Shown here: piece by piece, positions 36,695 through 46,551 of the stretch | Layout: the number at the start of each line of letters is the position of its first letter | How positions within the stretch are numbered: position 1 is the stretch's first letter | Source: Reddybacter sp041277045 | Lineage (GTDB): Bacteria; Pseudomonadota; Gammaproteobacteria; Pseudomonadales; Porticoccaceae | Direction of reading: 5' to 3' | NCBI GenBank assembly: GCA_041277045.1 | Contig: JBGFSY010000004.1 | Coordinates: 424,026-488,025 of the forward strand | DNA length: 64,000 nucleotides | Translations under genes and position numbers: made by a program | The notes under the pieces: generated by a model | The model's database searches: none | What the model saw: the letters and a program-made list of their open reading frames with translations, nothing else | What the model was told of the DNA's origin: nothing

Positions 36695-37234
36695 ATGAGC
36701 GAAACCTTTAACGAGCCGTTTCCGCTGGCTTATGGCACTTACGATGATGCCGTCAAACTACTGAATAAGCCGGGTGAAAAAGTTGTTGCCGAGTTTTCCG
36801 TTAATTGGGAGATGATCAAGATTTATTGCTCAATGGTGGAAGATGGCAATGCCAGTTATTGGGAAGAGGAATATGCCAATAAACAATGGGGCGGCATTGT
36901 CGCGCCATCGGGTTTGCTACTCACCTGGCCTATGTCTTTGCAATGGCACCCGAAAAAAGAGCGAAAGCATTACTTTATAGCGATGACCATCCCCCTACCG
37001 GGCGATACGATTATTAACGTCGCGACTAATACGGAGTTTCATCGTCACTTATATTTGGGTGACCGAGTATCGGTTGTCGATGAGCTTACCGATGTGTCGG
37101 AAGAAAAGAAGACTCGTTTGGGTATTGGTCATTTCCTTACCACCAAAGCGCAATTTTTTAATCAGCGCGACCAACTCATTGCTGTGCAAACCAATAGCCT
37201 GTTTCGTTATTACGTGCCGGAGGATGAATCATGA
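36695..37234 (+). CDS. MaoC-like dehydratase N-terminal domain protein
   Basis: A 179-residue hot-dog protein. Segments KVVAEFSVNWEMIKIYCSMVEDGNASYWEEEYANKQWGGIVAPSGLLLTWPM fit the MaoC_dehydratas_N family (FAS1-like hydratase). It probably pairs with the next gene product to form one active hydratase, as the ChsH1-ChsH2 hydratases do. ATG 36695 overlaps a short upstream ATG region; a GGATG-rich leader lies before it. Confidence 0.85.
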   Translation: MSETFNEPFPLAYGTYDDAVKLLNKPGEKVVAEFSVNWEMIKIYCSMVEDGNASYWEEEYANKQWGGIVAPSGLLLTWPMSLQWHPKKERKHYFIAMTIPLPGDTIINVATNTEFHRHLYLGDRVSVVDELTDVSEEKKTRLGIGHFLTTKAQFFNQRDQLIAVQTNSLFRYYVPEDES

Positions 37235-37674
37235 GCGGCGATATTACGTTGAAATACTGGAATGAAATTAGCGAAGGCGACACAGTAACGACCGTCACCA
37301 TGGATGTGCCATTCGAGCGTGTGATTCTCGATGCGGCTGCCACGCAGGATTATTTTCCCGGCCATCACAACCCGGCCTATGCCCGCCACCAGGGGCAAAA
37401 AGAAATTTATTTAAATACGATGGCTATTGAAGGCTTTATAGACAGAGTGGCAACTGATTGGGCTGGCCCCCATACCTTTATTCGCAAGCGGAAGATGCAA
37501 ATGCGTAGCTCTATTTATGCGGGTGACACACTGCGAGGCGAAGGCACCGTCGAAAAGTGTTATGAAGATGATGGCCGACATTTACTTGATGTAAAAATCA
37601 ATATATCAACAGATAGTGGGCTTTGTGTGCCTGCTGAATTGACACTTGAGTTACCTGCTGCGAAGTCCTCTTAA
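37231..37674 (+). CDS. MaoC-like dehydratase
   Basis: A 147-residue hot-dog hydratase. The catalytic Asp-His pair probably lies in DAAATQDYFPGHHNPAYA, the R-hydratase-type motif. It would hydrate an enoyl-CoA. Its ATG overlaps the TGA of the preceding gene by four bases, which indicates strict coupling with that partner subunit. Confidence 0.87.
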   Translation: MSGDITLKYWNEISEGDTVTTVTMDVPFERVILDAAATQDYFPGHHNPAYARHQGQKEIYLNTMAIEGFIDRVATDWAGPHTFIRKRKMQMRSSIYAGDTLRGEGTVEKCYEDDGRHLLDVKINISTDSGLCVPAELTLELPAAKSS

Positions 37675-37720
37675 AAAGCCGTATAACATAAAATAACTAT
37701 AAAAATTATTGGAAATTAGT

Positions 37721-37778
37721 CGACTGTTGAAAAGTCCAAAATGTGTAATGAGTTACGCAGGTGGGTTTTCAATAGTCG
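37721..37778. repeat. 13-bp inverted repeat upstream of the dead acyl-CoA dehydrogenase
   Basis: CGACTGTTGAAAA (37721-37733) and TTTTCAATAGTCG (37766-37778) pair over 13 positions with one G-U wobble, separated by 32 bases. It could be an operator, a recombination footprint, or the end of the hydratase transcript. Confidence 0.5.
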
Positions 37779-37791
37779 GCCGGAGAACACG

Positions 37792-38931
37792 ATGGCTTTA
37801 AGTACCTTTACCTCATGATTTGATCAACCCTTGTCTGGGCAATACTACAATGAAGATTACGAAGCATGGCGTTGCGTCCTGCGTAGCTTTGTCGATAAAG
37901 AAATTCCGCCCTTCGTTGAAGAGTGAGAGGAAGCGGCTACCTTCCCTCGGTAGTTTTACAAAAGGTAGCAGGTATTGGGCTGTTGCAAATGGGCTGCCCG
38001 AAGAATACGGTGGCGTGGCGAAGCCAGATCCCTTCTTCGATATTGTCACCTGTATGGAGTTAGCCCGTGCAGGCGGTGGTGCTGTACCCACCCCCTAGCT
38101 TGAATAACCACAGTATCGGTATGCCGCCAATTCTAGCTATGGGTACTGAGGAAATGAAAGCTCGCATTGTGCCCGAGGTGATTAGTGGTGAAAAATATCG
38201 GCTCTAGTTGACACGGACCAACGTGTGGCTCTGACGTCGCCAACCTGAAAATCATACCCGCAGAGACAGTGACCACTACATCGTTAACGCCTCAAAACCT
38301 ATATTACTAGCGGTATTCGTGCTGACTACTACACTGTTGCCGTGCGTACTGGTGAAGATGGCGCAAAGGTATTTCTCTGTTATTAATTAAAAAAACACCG
38401 GGCTTTACCCAAGCCGAAATGAAGAAGATGGGTTGGTGGTGTTCTAATACGGCTACACTGTTTTTTTGATGAGTGTCGTGTGCCAGTCGAAAATTTGATT
38501 GATGTGGGAGATAAAGGCTTTTCCGGCATTATTGCCTTTGCTGCGAGTCTTGCCATAGTGTGCATGGATGAAACGGTTGTCTGGGCTCGCGAGCGAGTTA
38601 CTTTGACCATCGCTTGATGGCGCATCAGGTGATTAGCTACAAAATTGCCGAGATGGCGAAACGTATTCATACCTCCCAAGTAATGATGGAGCGTACTGCC
38701 TTACAAATGCATCAACACGAAGTACCGGTTATAGAGTTTAGTCTGCTTAACGTGCACGCCACCGAAACTATGGAATATTGCGCACGTGAGGCTCTGTAAA
38801 TACTCGGTGGTATGGGGTATATGCGCGGTAATAAAGTGGAGCACATTTACCGAGAAGTGGGTGTCTAGGCTATTGACGGTGGCTCAGAAGAAATTATGCG
38901 TGATTTGGCTGCACGGCAACTGGGTCTTTAA
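37792..38931 (+). pseudogene. Degenerate acyl-CoA dehydrogenase, paralogue of the next gene
   Basis: Translation from ATG 37792 gives MALSTFTS, then a stop, then FDQPL and NEDYEAWRCVLRSFVDKEIPP with further stops and frameshifts. Segments such as EEYGGVAKPDPFFDIVTCMELARAGGGA, AAEMAKRIHTS-like text near 38650 and the ends DGGSEEIMRDLAARQLGL near 38876-38928 line up with the intact dehydrogenase that begins at 39295 along its whole length. The copy is a decayed tandem duplicate that has many stop codons, so it is not functional. Confidence 0.93.
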
Positions 38932-39294
38932 CATCTTGTAAGTGAGTAAATTACCCTCTCTCTAACAAGTTTAGGCCTTACTCCTTCTTCCACTTTGCCC
39001 GCCTTTTTAATGCCCTCGTCACTCACTACCTTCTGTAAGTCTTTAATGTAAATACCCAGTCTTATATTGTGCTTTTCCTCAATTCAACAAGAAATAGTTG
39101 AACGCTGGGTCAGGCACCACTAAGTCGTTAGAATGCCTCCCGTTCATTATCTGACTGGCAGAGATACTCTCTGTTGTCATACTTATTGTTTCGTTATCTG
39201 GGCAAATATATTTGCTGTTGTCAGCTTACCTACGGGAATGCTTCGGAAGCAGAATGTATTTTATTTGACGGCGAAAAGTCATAGAGGAACTAAC
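38932..39294. other. Gap between dead and intact acyl-CoA dehydrogenase genes
   Basis: The spacer contains the promoter region of the intact gene. On the minus strand a 51-codon open frame (38928-39083) has protein-like composition, rich in Lys, Glu and Arg, but has no ATG, GTG or TTG start and no recognised relative. Nothing else is seen. Confidence 0.4.
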
Positions 39295-40473
39295 ATGGCG
39301 CTACGTGATTTCACCTCCTGGTTTGACCAGCCCCTCAGTAAACTTTATTACAACGAAGAGCATGAGGCCTGGCGACATATGTATCGCCGTTTCGTCGATA
39401 AAGAAATAGCGCCGAACCTCGATGACTGGGAAGATGAGGGTATCTTCCCCCGTGAACTCTATCCAAAGGCAGCAGAATTGGGTGTATTGCAAATGGGCTA
39501 CCCTGAAGAATACGGCGGTGTTCCAGACACGGATCATTTCTATAGTATTATTTCGGCCCAGGAGCAAGCGCGTTCAGGCGGCGGCGGAGTTAATTCCAGC
39601 TTGATCACTCACACCATCGGTATGCCGCCCATTGTTAATTTGGGTACTGAGGCAATGAAAGAAAAAATAATCCCCGGTATTGTTTCCGGCGAAAAAATTT
39701 CAGCCCTGGCCATTACTGAACCGTCTGGTGGGTCAGATGTTGCCAGCCTGCAAACCACGGCCAAGCGAGAGGGCGACAATTACATTGTTAATGGTTCTAA
39801 AATGTTTATTACCAGCGGCACGCGAGCAGATTTCTTTACCGTCGCTGTGCGTACCGGTGGCCCGGGTCGTACTGGTATTTCCCTGTTGTTAATTGAAAAA
39901 GATACGCCGGGATTTACGGCGACCTCATTGAAAAAAATGGGCTGGCATTCATCCGATACAGCGGCACTTTATTTTAATGACTGCAAAGTGCCTGTAGAAA
40001 ACCTGATTGGTGAAGAGAATAAAGGCTTCGGCATTATTGTTGGTAACTTTAATGCCGAACGGCTGGGCCTGGCGGCAATGGCCAATGCACTGGCCATGGT
40101 CTGCATGGATGAGGCCGTGGCTTGGGCCAGAGAACGAAAAACTTTTGGCAAGCGCTTAATTGATCATCAAGTAATTCGCCATAAATTTGTTGAAATGGCT
40201 AAACGTATTACCTCTACCCAGGCATTTATTGAAAAAACGGCCTGGCAAATGGAAAACGAAAGTATGCCCGTTACTGAGTTAAGTATGGTTAAACTCATGG
40301 CTGCGGAAACCATGGAGTATTGTGCTCGTGAAGCAGTGCAGGTCTTTGGCGGTAGTGGTTTTATGCACGGTAATAAGGTTGAACGCATCTACCGTGAAGT
40401 ACGGGTTTATGCTATTGGCGGTGGTTCGGAAGAAATTATGCGCGAACTGGCTGCGAAGCAAATGGCTTTTTAA
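39295..40473 (+). CDS. Acyl-CoA dehydrogenase
   Basis: A 392-residue acyl-CoA dehydrogenase. LAITEPSGGSDVASLQT and KMFITSGTRADFFTVAVRTG form the FAD and substrate site, and VQVFGGSGFMHGNKVERIYREVRVYAIGGGSEEIMRELAAKQM closes it. The GSEEI at the C-terminus carries the usual flavin contacts. It would introduce a 2,3 double bond in an acyl-CoA that the MaoC pair and thiolase-fold protein then process. ATG 39295 follows AGAGGAAC; an earlier in-frame start at 39133 would add 54 unrelated residues. Confidence 0.92.
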   Translation: MALRDFTSWFDQPLSKLYYNEEHEAWRHMYRRFVDKEIAPNLDDWEDEGIFPRELYPKAAELGVLQMGYPEEYGGVPDTDHFYSIISAQEQARSGGGGVNSSLITHTIGMPPIVNLGTEAMKEKIIPGIVSGEKISALAITEPSGGSDVASLQTTAKREGDNYIVNGSKMFITSGTRADFFTVAVRTGGPGRTGISLLLIEKDTPGFTATSLKKMGWHSSDTAALYFNDCKVPVENLIGEENKGFGIIVGNFNAERLGLAAMANALAMVCMDEAVAWARERKTFGKRLIDHQVIRHKFVEMAKRITSTQAFIEKTAWQMENESMPVTELSMVKLMAAETMEYCAREAVQVFGGSGFMHGNKVERIYREVRVYAIGGGSEEIMRELAAKQMAF

Positions 40474-40536
40474 ATAATATTAAAATGATAAAAATTACGT
40501 ATAAACAATTATTTCAAATAATATAGATCTTTTAAT

Positions 40537-40575
40537 AAACCCCAGTCCATTGAATGATGGCTGGGGGTTTTTTTT
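40537..40575 (+). terminator. Rho-independent terminator after the acyl-CoA dehydrogenase
   Basis: ACCCCAG (40539-40545) pairs with CTGGGGGT (40561-40568), and an inner CCAT/ATGG pair tightens the stem. Eight T residues follow. It closes the thiolase-MaoC-dehydrogenase operon. Confidence 0.85.
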
Positions 40576-40600
40576 AATTCTCTGTGTTAAAGGGGAGCTC

Positions 40601-42329
40601 TTAAGAAAGCGTAGCAGGAATCGGCACGGTTTCGGTGTCGCGGCCAGAGCGCATGACAATGCCGGGGCGCTTGCCGGTCAGCTCATTGTTCTGCACGATC
40701 ACCTCACCATTAACCATTACATGAGAAATACCTTCGGCCTCGCAATAGAGTCGACCGGCATCGCCAGGTAGGTCGTAACGGGTGTGAATGGGGCCTTTGC
40801 CGACAGAGGCTTCATCGAAAATAGTAATGTCGGCAAACCAGCCTGTAGACAATCTCCCCCTTTCACGCAGGCCGAGAAAGCGCGCAGGCTTTTCGGTGAT
40901 CTCGTAGATGGCTTCCTCCAGTGTTAGTAATTGCCGCTGGTGTACACCTTCAGATAACAATGTGGTGCTGAAAGCGAAGGTGTCGATCATATCCAAATGG
41001 GCACCAGCGTCTGAGGCGCCTACCAGGGTGCGAGGGTCTTTCCATACTTCGCCGCGCAATTGCCAACTTTCGTCATCGTGACCACCGAGGTTGGGTAAGA
41101 AAGTGGTTTTTAAATCATCGGCGACGGCGATATCAAAGAAGGCCTCACCGGGGCTAATGTCCAGTTCTGCAGCGACTTCAGCCACACTGCGGCCCTCATA
41201 GGCGGCATTTTCAGGTGAGAAAGTTTCTTCAATGGTCATGCGGGCGAAGTTGCCCATGGCTCGCAGCATCACGGGAATGTCGGGAGAAGCTGCCCCCTCA
41301 ATCAATCGCTCACGAGTGGCGGGGTCGCTAAAGGCTTTTTTGCGTTCGTCTATAGGTAGGGCAAGTATCGGTGCCCAACCGGGAAGGGAGTCCATGCCAA
41401 AACCACTCCACAGATTCAGTCGTAGGGTTACGGGCTGGGCAAAGGTCAGTGCTTTCACTTCCGCACCGCGCTCGGCGGAATAGTCGCAAGCGGTGAGTTG
41501 CTGCTGGTAGATCTCTTTTGAACCACGATTGACGATAAGCACATTCCAGTTTAAGGAGCGCTGGGCAGCCAGAGACATATCTGTCATCAACTGCTTATGT
41601 TTGTCATCGAAGGGGCCGACCGTGGGGATAAATTCTAGCAAAGTACCAGGATAACCCTTTAGACAAGAGCTTAGTTCGACCAGCTCTTCATTAGTTGCAG
41701 CGCGGGAGGGGTACGGGGTAGCCATCGCCGTCATTGTGGGTTGGAGACTGTGATGAGGAAAAGCCCATGCCGCCTTCGGCTAAGGACTTACTTAGTAATT
41801 CTTTCATTGCTTCGATTTGTGCTGGCGTTGCTTCCTGGTCGGAATCTTCGCCCATTACGACTCGGCGCAGTGCGGAATGGCCGACCAGAAAGCCGATATT
41901 AATGGCCATTTTATTATCGAGGCAATCCAGGTAGCTGCCAAAAGAACTCCAGTTCCAGGGTACGCCTTCTTGTAGGCTTTTTAAGGGCATGCCCTCAACT
42001 TTGGCGAGTAGGCGCATTAAATAGTCACCCGCTTCAGGCACCAACGGTGCAACAGAAAAACCGCAATTGCCGGCAAAAACTGAAGTCACACCATGGTAGG
42101 ACGAAGGGCTAATAGCCGGGTCCCAGAATACCTGTGCATCGTAGTGGGTATGGCAGTCGACAAAGCCGGGGGAAACGATTTTGCCGCTGGCATCAATGGT
42201 TTCTTGCGCCGCTTCGTTAACCTTATCAAGGGCGGTAATACGTCCATTTTTGACACCGATATCGCCTTTGTAGCCAGGTGTGCCAGTACCGTCGACAATA
42301 GTGCCACCTTTAATTAGATAATCGAGCAT
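40601..42329 (-). pseudogene. N-acyl-D-amino-acid deacylase-type amidohydrolase, frameshifted
   Basis: Two overlapping minus-strand frames together encode one amidohydrolase. The N-terminal part (41691-42329) has IKGGTIVDGTGTPGYKGDIGVKNG and the metal motif VDCHTHYDAQ and reads to GMGFSSSQSPTHNDGDGYPV; the C-terminal part (40601-41734) resumes at PSRAATNEELVELS and ends with typical GRYDLPGDAGRLY-like text. The frame breaks in the GGGAGGGG run at about 41704-41711, where one extra base explains the shift. It is either a recent pseudogene or a sequencing error; an intact protein would be about 570 residues. Family members cut N-acyl-D-amino acids or related amides. Confidence 0.8.
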
Positions 42330-42603
42330 GTCTAACCTCCTGAGTTTGTATTTTGTTGTTTTAGGAGAAAGTTTTATTAGAGTGAATTTGCTTTTTTTTA
42401 GAATTTATAACACAAGCATAGACTGCTTTCTCGGCGGGGAGAAGCGCGGTAACCCTTGGCACTAATGGGGACGTTTGATTTATGCCATTTGACTAGACGG
42501 CGGCGGGCTGCCTCTGAGATGATCGGCGTTATTTATTTATTTATCTCCCCGTCTTATGCATTGCTTGGGACTAATCAATTAAATAATAAAAGGATTGCGT
42601 GGA

Positions 42604-43704
42604 ATGAGAGCATTAGTGGTAGGTGGCACCGGGCCGACCGGGCCCTATTTGGTTAATGGTTTGCTTGAGCGGGGTTATGAGGTCACTATTTTTCATCGCG
42701 GCACTCACGAAATACCTGAAATACCACCAGAAGTGGAACACATTCACGGTGACCCCCACTTTCTTGAAACCATAGAAACATCACTCGCCGGACGTACTTT
42801 TGACTTAACTGTCGTCACCTACGGACGCGTACGTTTTTTGGCTCAGGCTCTGGTTGGTAAAGTCGGGCGCTTTGTCAGTGTCGGTGGAGTGGCTAGCTAC
42901 CGGGGATACTTTGATCCTAATGCCCTTAGCCCGGTTGGTTTGCAGTGCCCGGTTGCAGAAACGGACCCCGTTGTCGATAGCGAAGCAGAGCACCGTTTTG
43001 CTTACCTGATTGCGCAAACGGAGCAAGCTGTACTCGAGCACCATCCTGAGGCAGCTCACTTTCGCTATCCCTATGTTTATGGCCCTCGCCAATTGGTGCC
43101 GAGGGAGTGGTGCATTATTCGCCGTATTCTCGATAAGCGTCCCCATATCGTAGTACCCGACGCGGGCTTGACCTTAACCACTCATGGTTATGTGGCCAAT
43201 CTTGCCCATGCGGTGTTGTTGGCGGTCGATCAGCCTGAGGCTTCGGCGGGGCAAATCTATAATTGTGGTGATGAAAGCCAGCTGACTTTTCATCAGGTGG
43301 TCGAAGTTATCGCCAATAAAATGGGCGCTTCTTTGGCTATCGAATCCATGCCCTGGGAGATCGCTCATCCTGCGCGGCCTTACACGACTGCCCCTGGCAC
43401 CCATCATCGCTTGCTCGACTTATCCAAGCTCAAGGAGCAACTGGGTTACCGGGACGTGTATTCAAGCGTTGACTCTCTGGGTTTAACCGTTGATTGGTTG
43501 CTAAAAAACCGCCCCAAGCCCGGTGGTGATGTTGAAGAGCGTTTGCAAGATAGCTTTGATTATGCCGGTGAAGATCGTTTAATTGCTACCTGGCATGATT
43601 GTCTCGATAAAATGCGTGCGGTGCCTTTTAATTTTGTCACTGAACGACCCCATCCCTATGCCCATCCTAAAAAGCCTGGGGAAAAAGATCATCGCAATCG
43701 TTAA
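42604..43704 (+). CDS. NAD-dependent epimerase/dehydratase family protein
   Basis: A 366-residue extended SDR. The N-terminal GGTGPTGPYLVNGLLERGYEVTIFHRG is a Rossmann NAD site with the glycine-rich motif, and VSVGGVASYRGY and RYPYVYGPRQLVP mark the core. The usual YxxxK is not obvious; the region around AEHRFAYLIAQTEQ could provide it in a variant form. The substrate is unknown. ATG 42604 fits better than an in-frame TTG nine bases upstream. Confidence 0.83.
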   Translation: MRALVVGGTGPTGPYLVNGLLERGYEVTIFHRGTHEIPEIPPEVEHIHGDPHFLETIETSLAGRTFDLTVVTYGRVRFLAQALVGKVGRFVSVGGVASYRGYFDPNALSPVGLQCPVAETDPVVDSEAEHRFAYLIAQTEQAVLEHHPEAAHFRYPYVYGPRQLVPREWCIIRRILDKRPHIVVPDAGLTLTTHGYVANLAHAVLLAVDQPEASAGQIYNCGDESQLTFHQVVEVIANKMGASLAIESMPWEIAHPARPYTTAPGTHHRLLDLSKLKEQLGYRDVYSSVDSLGLTVDWLLKNRPKPGGDVEERLQDSFDYAGEDRLIATWHDCLDKMRAVPFNFVTERPHPYAHPKKPGEKDHRNR

Positions 43705-43725
43705 TCCAATCTGGGCAATGCCGGC

Positions 43726-45273
43726 TTAAATCATAATGGCCATGGTGGGTGGCACTATTTTTTCTTCCTCTTTTTCGGCCTCAGGCCAACAATAAGCCTT
43801 CTTAACAGTGTCCTCATCGATGGATTCCAGCTGCACATCAAAGCCCCAGAGGTGGTGAATATGTTTCAGCACCTCTGGGGTGGATGCCGTGTCCATGGGG
43901 CGCTGGTCGTGAACGTAATGGTGGAGTAATAAACTACGGTTGCCACTGAGATTAGCGTCGACTACCTGAATGTTCGGTTCGCTGTTGCCAATGTTGTGCA
44001 TCCCCGCAAGAGCTTCTCTGATCAGTTGATAACCGCTGTCGTTATGAATAGCAGCGACTTCCAGATAGTCATTTTTATCACTGTCGAGCACGGCGAAAAG
44101 CTTGAGGTCACGGATTAATTTCGGCGATAAAAACTGCAGTATAAAGCTCTCATCTTTATAGTTTTCCATGGCGAAATGCAGGGTTTCTAACCAGGGGCTA
44201 CCGGCAATATCGGGAAACCAGTGTTTGTCTTCTTCACTTGGCGTTTCGCAAATTCTGCGAATATCCTGCATCATCGAAAAACCTAAAGTATAGGGGTTGA
44301 TGCCACTAAAGCCCGGGTGGTCGTAGGATGGTTGGTAAACCACATTGGTATGTGACTGGAGAAATTCCAGCATAAAGCCCTCGCTCACTCGACCCTGATG
44401 ATAGAGGTCGTAAAGCAGGTGGTAGTGCCAAAAACAGGCCCAGCCTTCGTTCATTACTTTGGTTTGGCGCTGGGGGTATAAATACTGCGCCATTTTTCGC
44501 ACGATGCGGATGATTTCTCGCTGCCATGGCTCGAGTAGAGGCGCATCTTTCTCAAAAAAATAGAGCAGATTTTCCTGGGGTTCAGAGGGATAGCTTGGTT
44601 GAACTTCCGGCTCGTCACCGCTGTTTTTTTGAGGGATCGTACGCCATAAGTCGTTGACCTGCTGCTGCATAATGGTCTCGCGCTGCTGTTGATTCTCCTT
44701 TTCTTCTTGCAGTGAAAGGGGATAGGGTCGCTTGTAGCGGTCGACACCGTAGTTCATCAAGGCGTGGCAGGCATCGAGTATGGATTCAACGGCTTCAAGC
44801 CCATAGCGCTCTTCACACTTGTTGACATAATCCCGAGAAAAAACCAGATAATCGACGATGGAGCTGGCGTCGGTCCAGGTCTTAAAGAGATAGTTGCCTT
44901 TAAAAAAAGAGTTATGGCCAAAGCAGGCGTGGGCGATAACCAGCGCCTGCATGGTCAGGGTGTTCTCTTCTTGTAAGTAGGAAATACAGGGGTTGGAATT
45001 AATTACCAATTCGTAGGCCAGACCCATGTGCCCACGACGATAACTTTGCTCGGTGCCAATAAAATGTTTACCAAAAGACCAGTGATGATAATTAATAGGC
45101 ATGCCGATGGAGGTATAGGCATCCATCATTTGTTCGGAGTTAATCAGCTCGATTTGGTTGGGGTAGGTATCCAGCTGATAACTCTCAGCCAGTTCGCCTA
45201 TGGTTTTTTCATAGGTCTCGAGTAATTCAAAGGTCCATTCTGAGCTATCTGAAATCACCTGGCTTTTACTCAT
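43726..45273 (-). CDS. ycgB: SpoVR family protein
   Basis: A 515-residue SpoVR-family protein. Conserved text includes MGLAYELVINSNPCISYLQEENT, HACFGHNSFFKGNYLF, MNEGWACFWHYHLLYDLY and DVQLESIDEDTVKKAY near the end. In Gammaproteobacteria the family is part of a starvation and stress operon with yeaH and prkA; its biochemical role is unclear. It starts at the last base of the yeaH stop region, so it is the third gene of this operon. Confidence 0.93.
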   Translation of the reverse strand: MSKSQVISDSSEWTFELLETYEKTIGELAESYQLDTYPNQIELINSEQMMDAYTSIGMPINYHHWSFGKHFIGTEQSYRRGHMGLAYELVINSNPCISYLQEENTLTMQALVIAHACFGHNSFFKGNYLFKTWTDASSIVDYLVFSRDYVNKCEERYGLEAVESILDACHALMNYGVDRYKRPYPLSLQEEKENQQQRETIMQQQVNDLWRTIPQKNSGDEPEVQPSYPSEPQENLLYFFEKDAPLLEPWQREIIRIVRKMAQYLYPQRQTKVMNEGWACFWHYHLLYDLYHQGRVSEGFMLEFLQSHTNVVYQPSYDHPGFSGINPYTLGFSMMQDIRRICETPSEEDKHWFPDIAGSPWLETLHFAMENYKDESFILQFLSPKLIRDLKLFAVLDSDKNDYLEVAAIHNDSGYQLIREALAGMHNIGNSEPNIQVVDANLSGNRSLLLHHYVHDQRPMDTASTPEVLKHIHHLWGFDVQLESIDEDTVKKAYCWPEAEKEEEKIVPPTMAIMI

Positions 45274-46529
45274 TAGTCTTGTTTCCTGAATAACTCGCGA
45301 AGCACGGGATAAATATCAGCGGCGCCGGTAATGTGCTGCATGGCGAAGGTGTCGTGGTGTTCTGCTTCTATTGAAAGATAGGATTTCCACAGCACATTGT
45401 CGCGCTGGGCAATTTCAACATAGGCAAAATATTGCAGTTTCGGCAATAAGTGAGTGATTAGCTCTTGGCAGCGAGCACTGTCGTCGGGCCAATTATCCCC
45501 ATCGGAAGCCTGGGCTGCATAGATATTCCACTCATTGATCGGGTAGCGTTCGTCGATAACTTCCTGGGTTAATTTCAGAGCGCTGGAGACAACGGTACCG
45601 CCACTTTCTCGTGAGTAAAAAAAGTCGTGCTCATCGACTTCACTGGCCACAGTGTGATGGCGAATAAAAACGACATCCGTTTTTTCGTAGTGTCGGTCGA
45701 GAAACAGGTAGAGCAAAATAAAGAAACGTTTGGCGAGATCTTTGGTGGCCTGATCCATCGATCCGGAGACATCCATAATGCAAAACATCACGGCCTTGGT
45801 GCAGGGCACAGGTTCGAGAATCTGTTGGTGATAGCGCAGGTCAATGTCATCGAGAAAGGGCACGCGGTTAATTTTGTTGCGTAGGTGAGTGATTTTTTCT
45901 TCCAGCTCAATGGCTAATGCCACTGGAAAAGAGGCTTGTTGTCGTAGCTCTTTTAGCTCGTTTTGCAGGGTGAGCAGTTCTTTACGTTTGCCAGCGCTCA
46001 TGGCGATGCGCCGGGCGGTTGCAGAGCGCATGGAGCGAATGACGCTGATGTTGGACGGCGAGCCACTACTGCTAAAGCCCGCGCGTCGCGGTTTGAATTC
46101 TCTATCGACGGCTAATTGCTTGCGTATCAGGTTGGGCAGCTCAAGATCTTCAAACAATAATTCGAGGAATTCCTGCTGGCTGATTTCAAAGACAAAGTCG
46201 TCGCTGCCCTCGCCAGAATCGCTGGCTTCTTGTCCTGCACCAGCGCCACCACCCTCGGATCTGGGCAGTTTGTCACCAGCAGCGAACTCGCGATTGCCGG
46301 GGAAGATGCGTATTTGTCGACCACCAGGCCCATGGTGAAAACTGGGTTCAGTCGTGTCTTTGCCAGCAATATTGACCGACTCGCCTTTGTCCGTATCAGT
46401 AATGCTGCGTTCACGTAAGCGCTCTTCCAGTGAGCGGCGTATTTGTGCCTTATGGCGTTTTAAAAAACGCTGCCGGTTGACGGCGCTTTTGTTTTTTCCC
46501 TGTTGTCGTCGATCAATCAAAAATCCCAT
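45273..46529 (-). CDS. yeaH: YeaH/YhbH family protein (DUF444)
   Basis: A 418-residue protein with a VWA-like metal-ion-dependent adhesion fold near residues 245-380, seen in CIMDVSGSMDQATKDLAKRFF and RHHTVASEVDEHDFFYSRESGGTVVSSALK. The N-terminal GFLIDRRQQGKNKSAVNRQRFLKRH is highly basic. It is the standard partner of the PrkA kinase and of SpoVR in stress operons and probably acts as an assembly or adaptor protein. Its stop region touches the SpoVR start. Confidence 0.93.
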   Translation of the reverse strand: MGFLIDRRQQGKNKSAVNRQRFLKRHKAQIRRSLEERLRERSITDTDKGESVNIAGKDTTEPSFHHGPGGRQIRIFPGNREFAAGDKLPRSEGGGAGAGQEASDSGEGSDDFVFEISQQEFLELLFEDLELPNLIRKQLAVDREFKPRRAGFSSSGSPSNISVIRSMRSATARRIAMSAGKRKELLTLQNELKELRQQASFPVALAIELEEKITHLRNKINRVPFLDDIDLRYHQQILEPVPCTKAVMFCIMDVSGSMDQATKDLAKRFFILLYLFLDRHYEKTDVVFIRHHTVASEVDEHDFFYSRESGGTVVSSALKLTQEVIDERYPINEWNIYAAQASDGDNWPDDSARCQELITHLLPKLQYFAYVEIAQRDNVLWKSYLSIEAEHHDTFAMQHITGAADIYPVLRELFRKQD

Positions 46530-46551
46530 GGTTTCTCCCTGTGGGCTTTTT

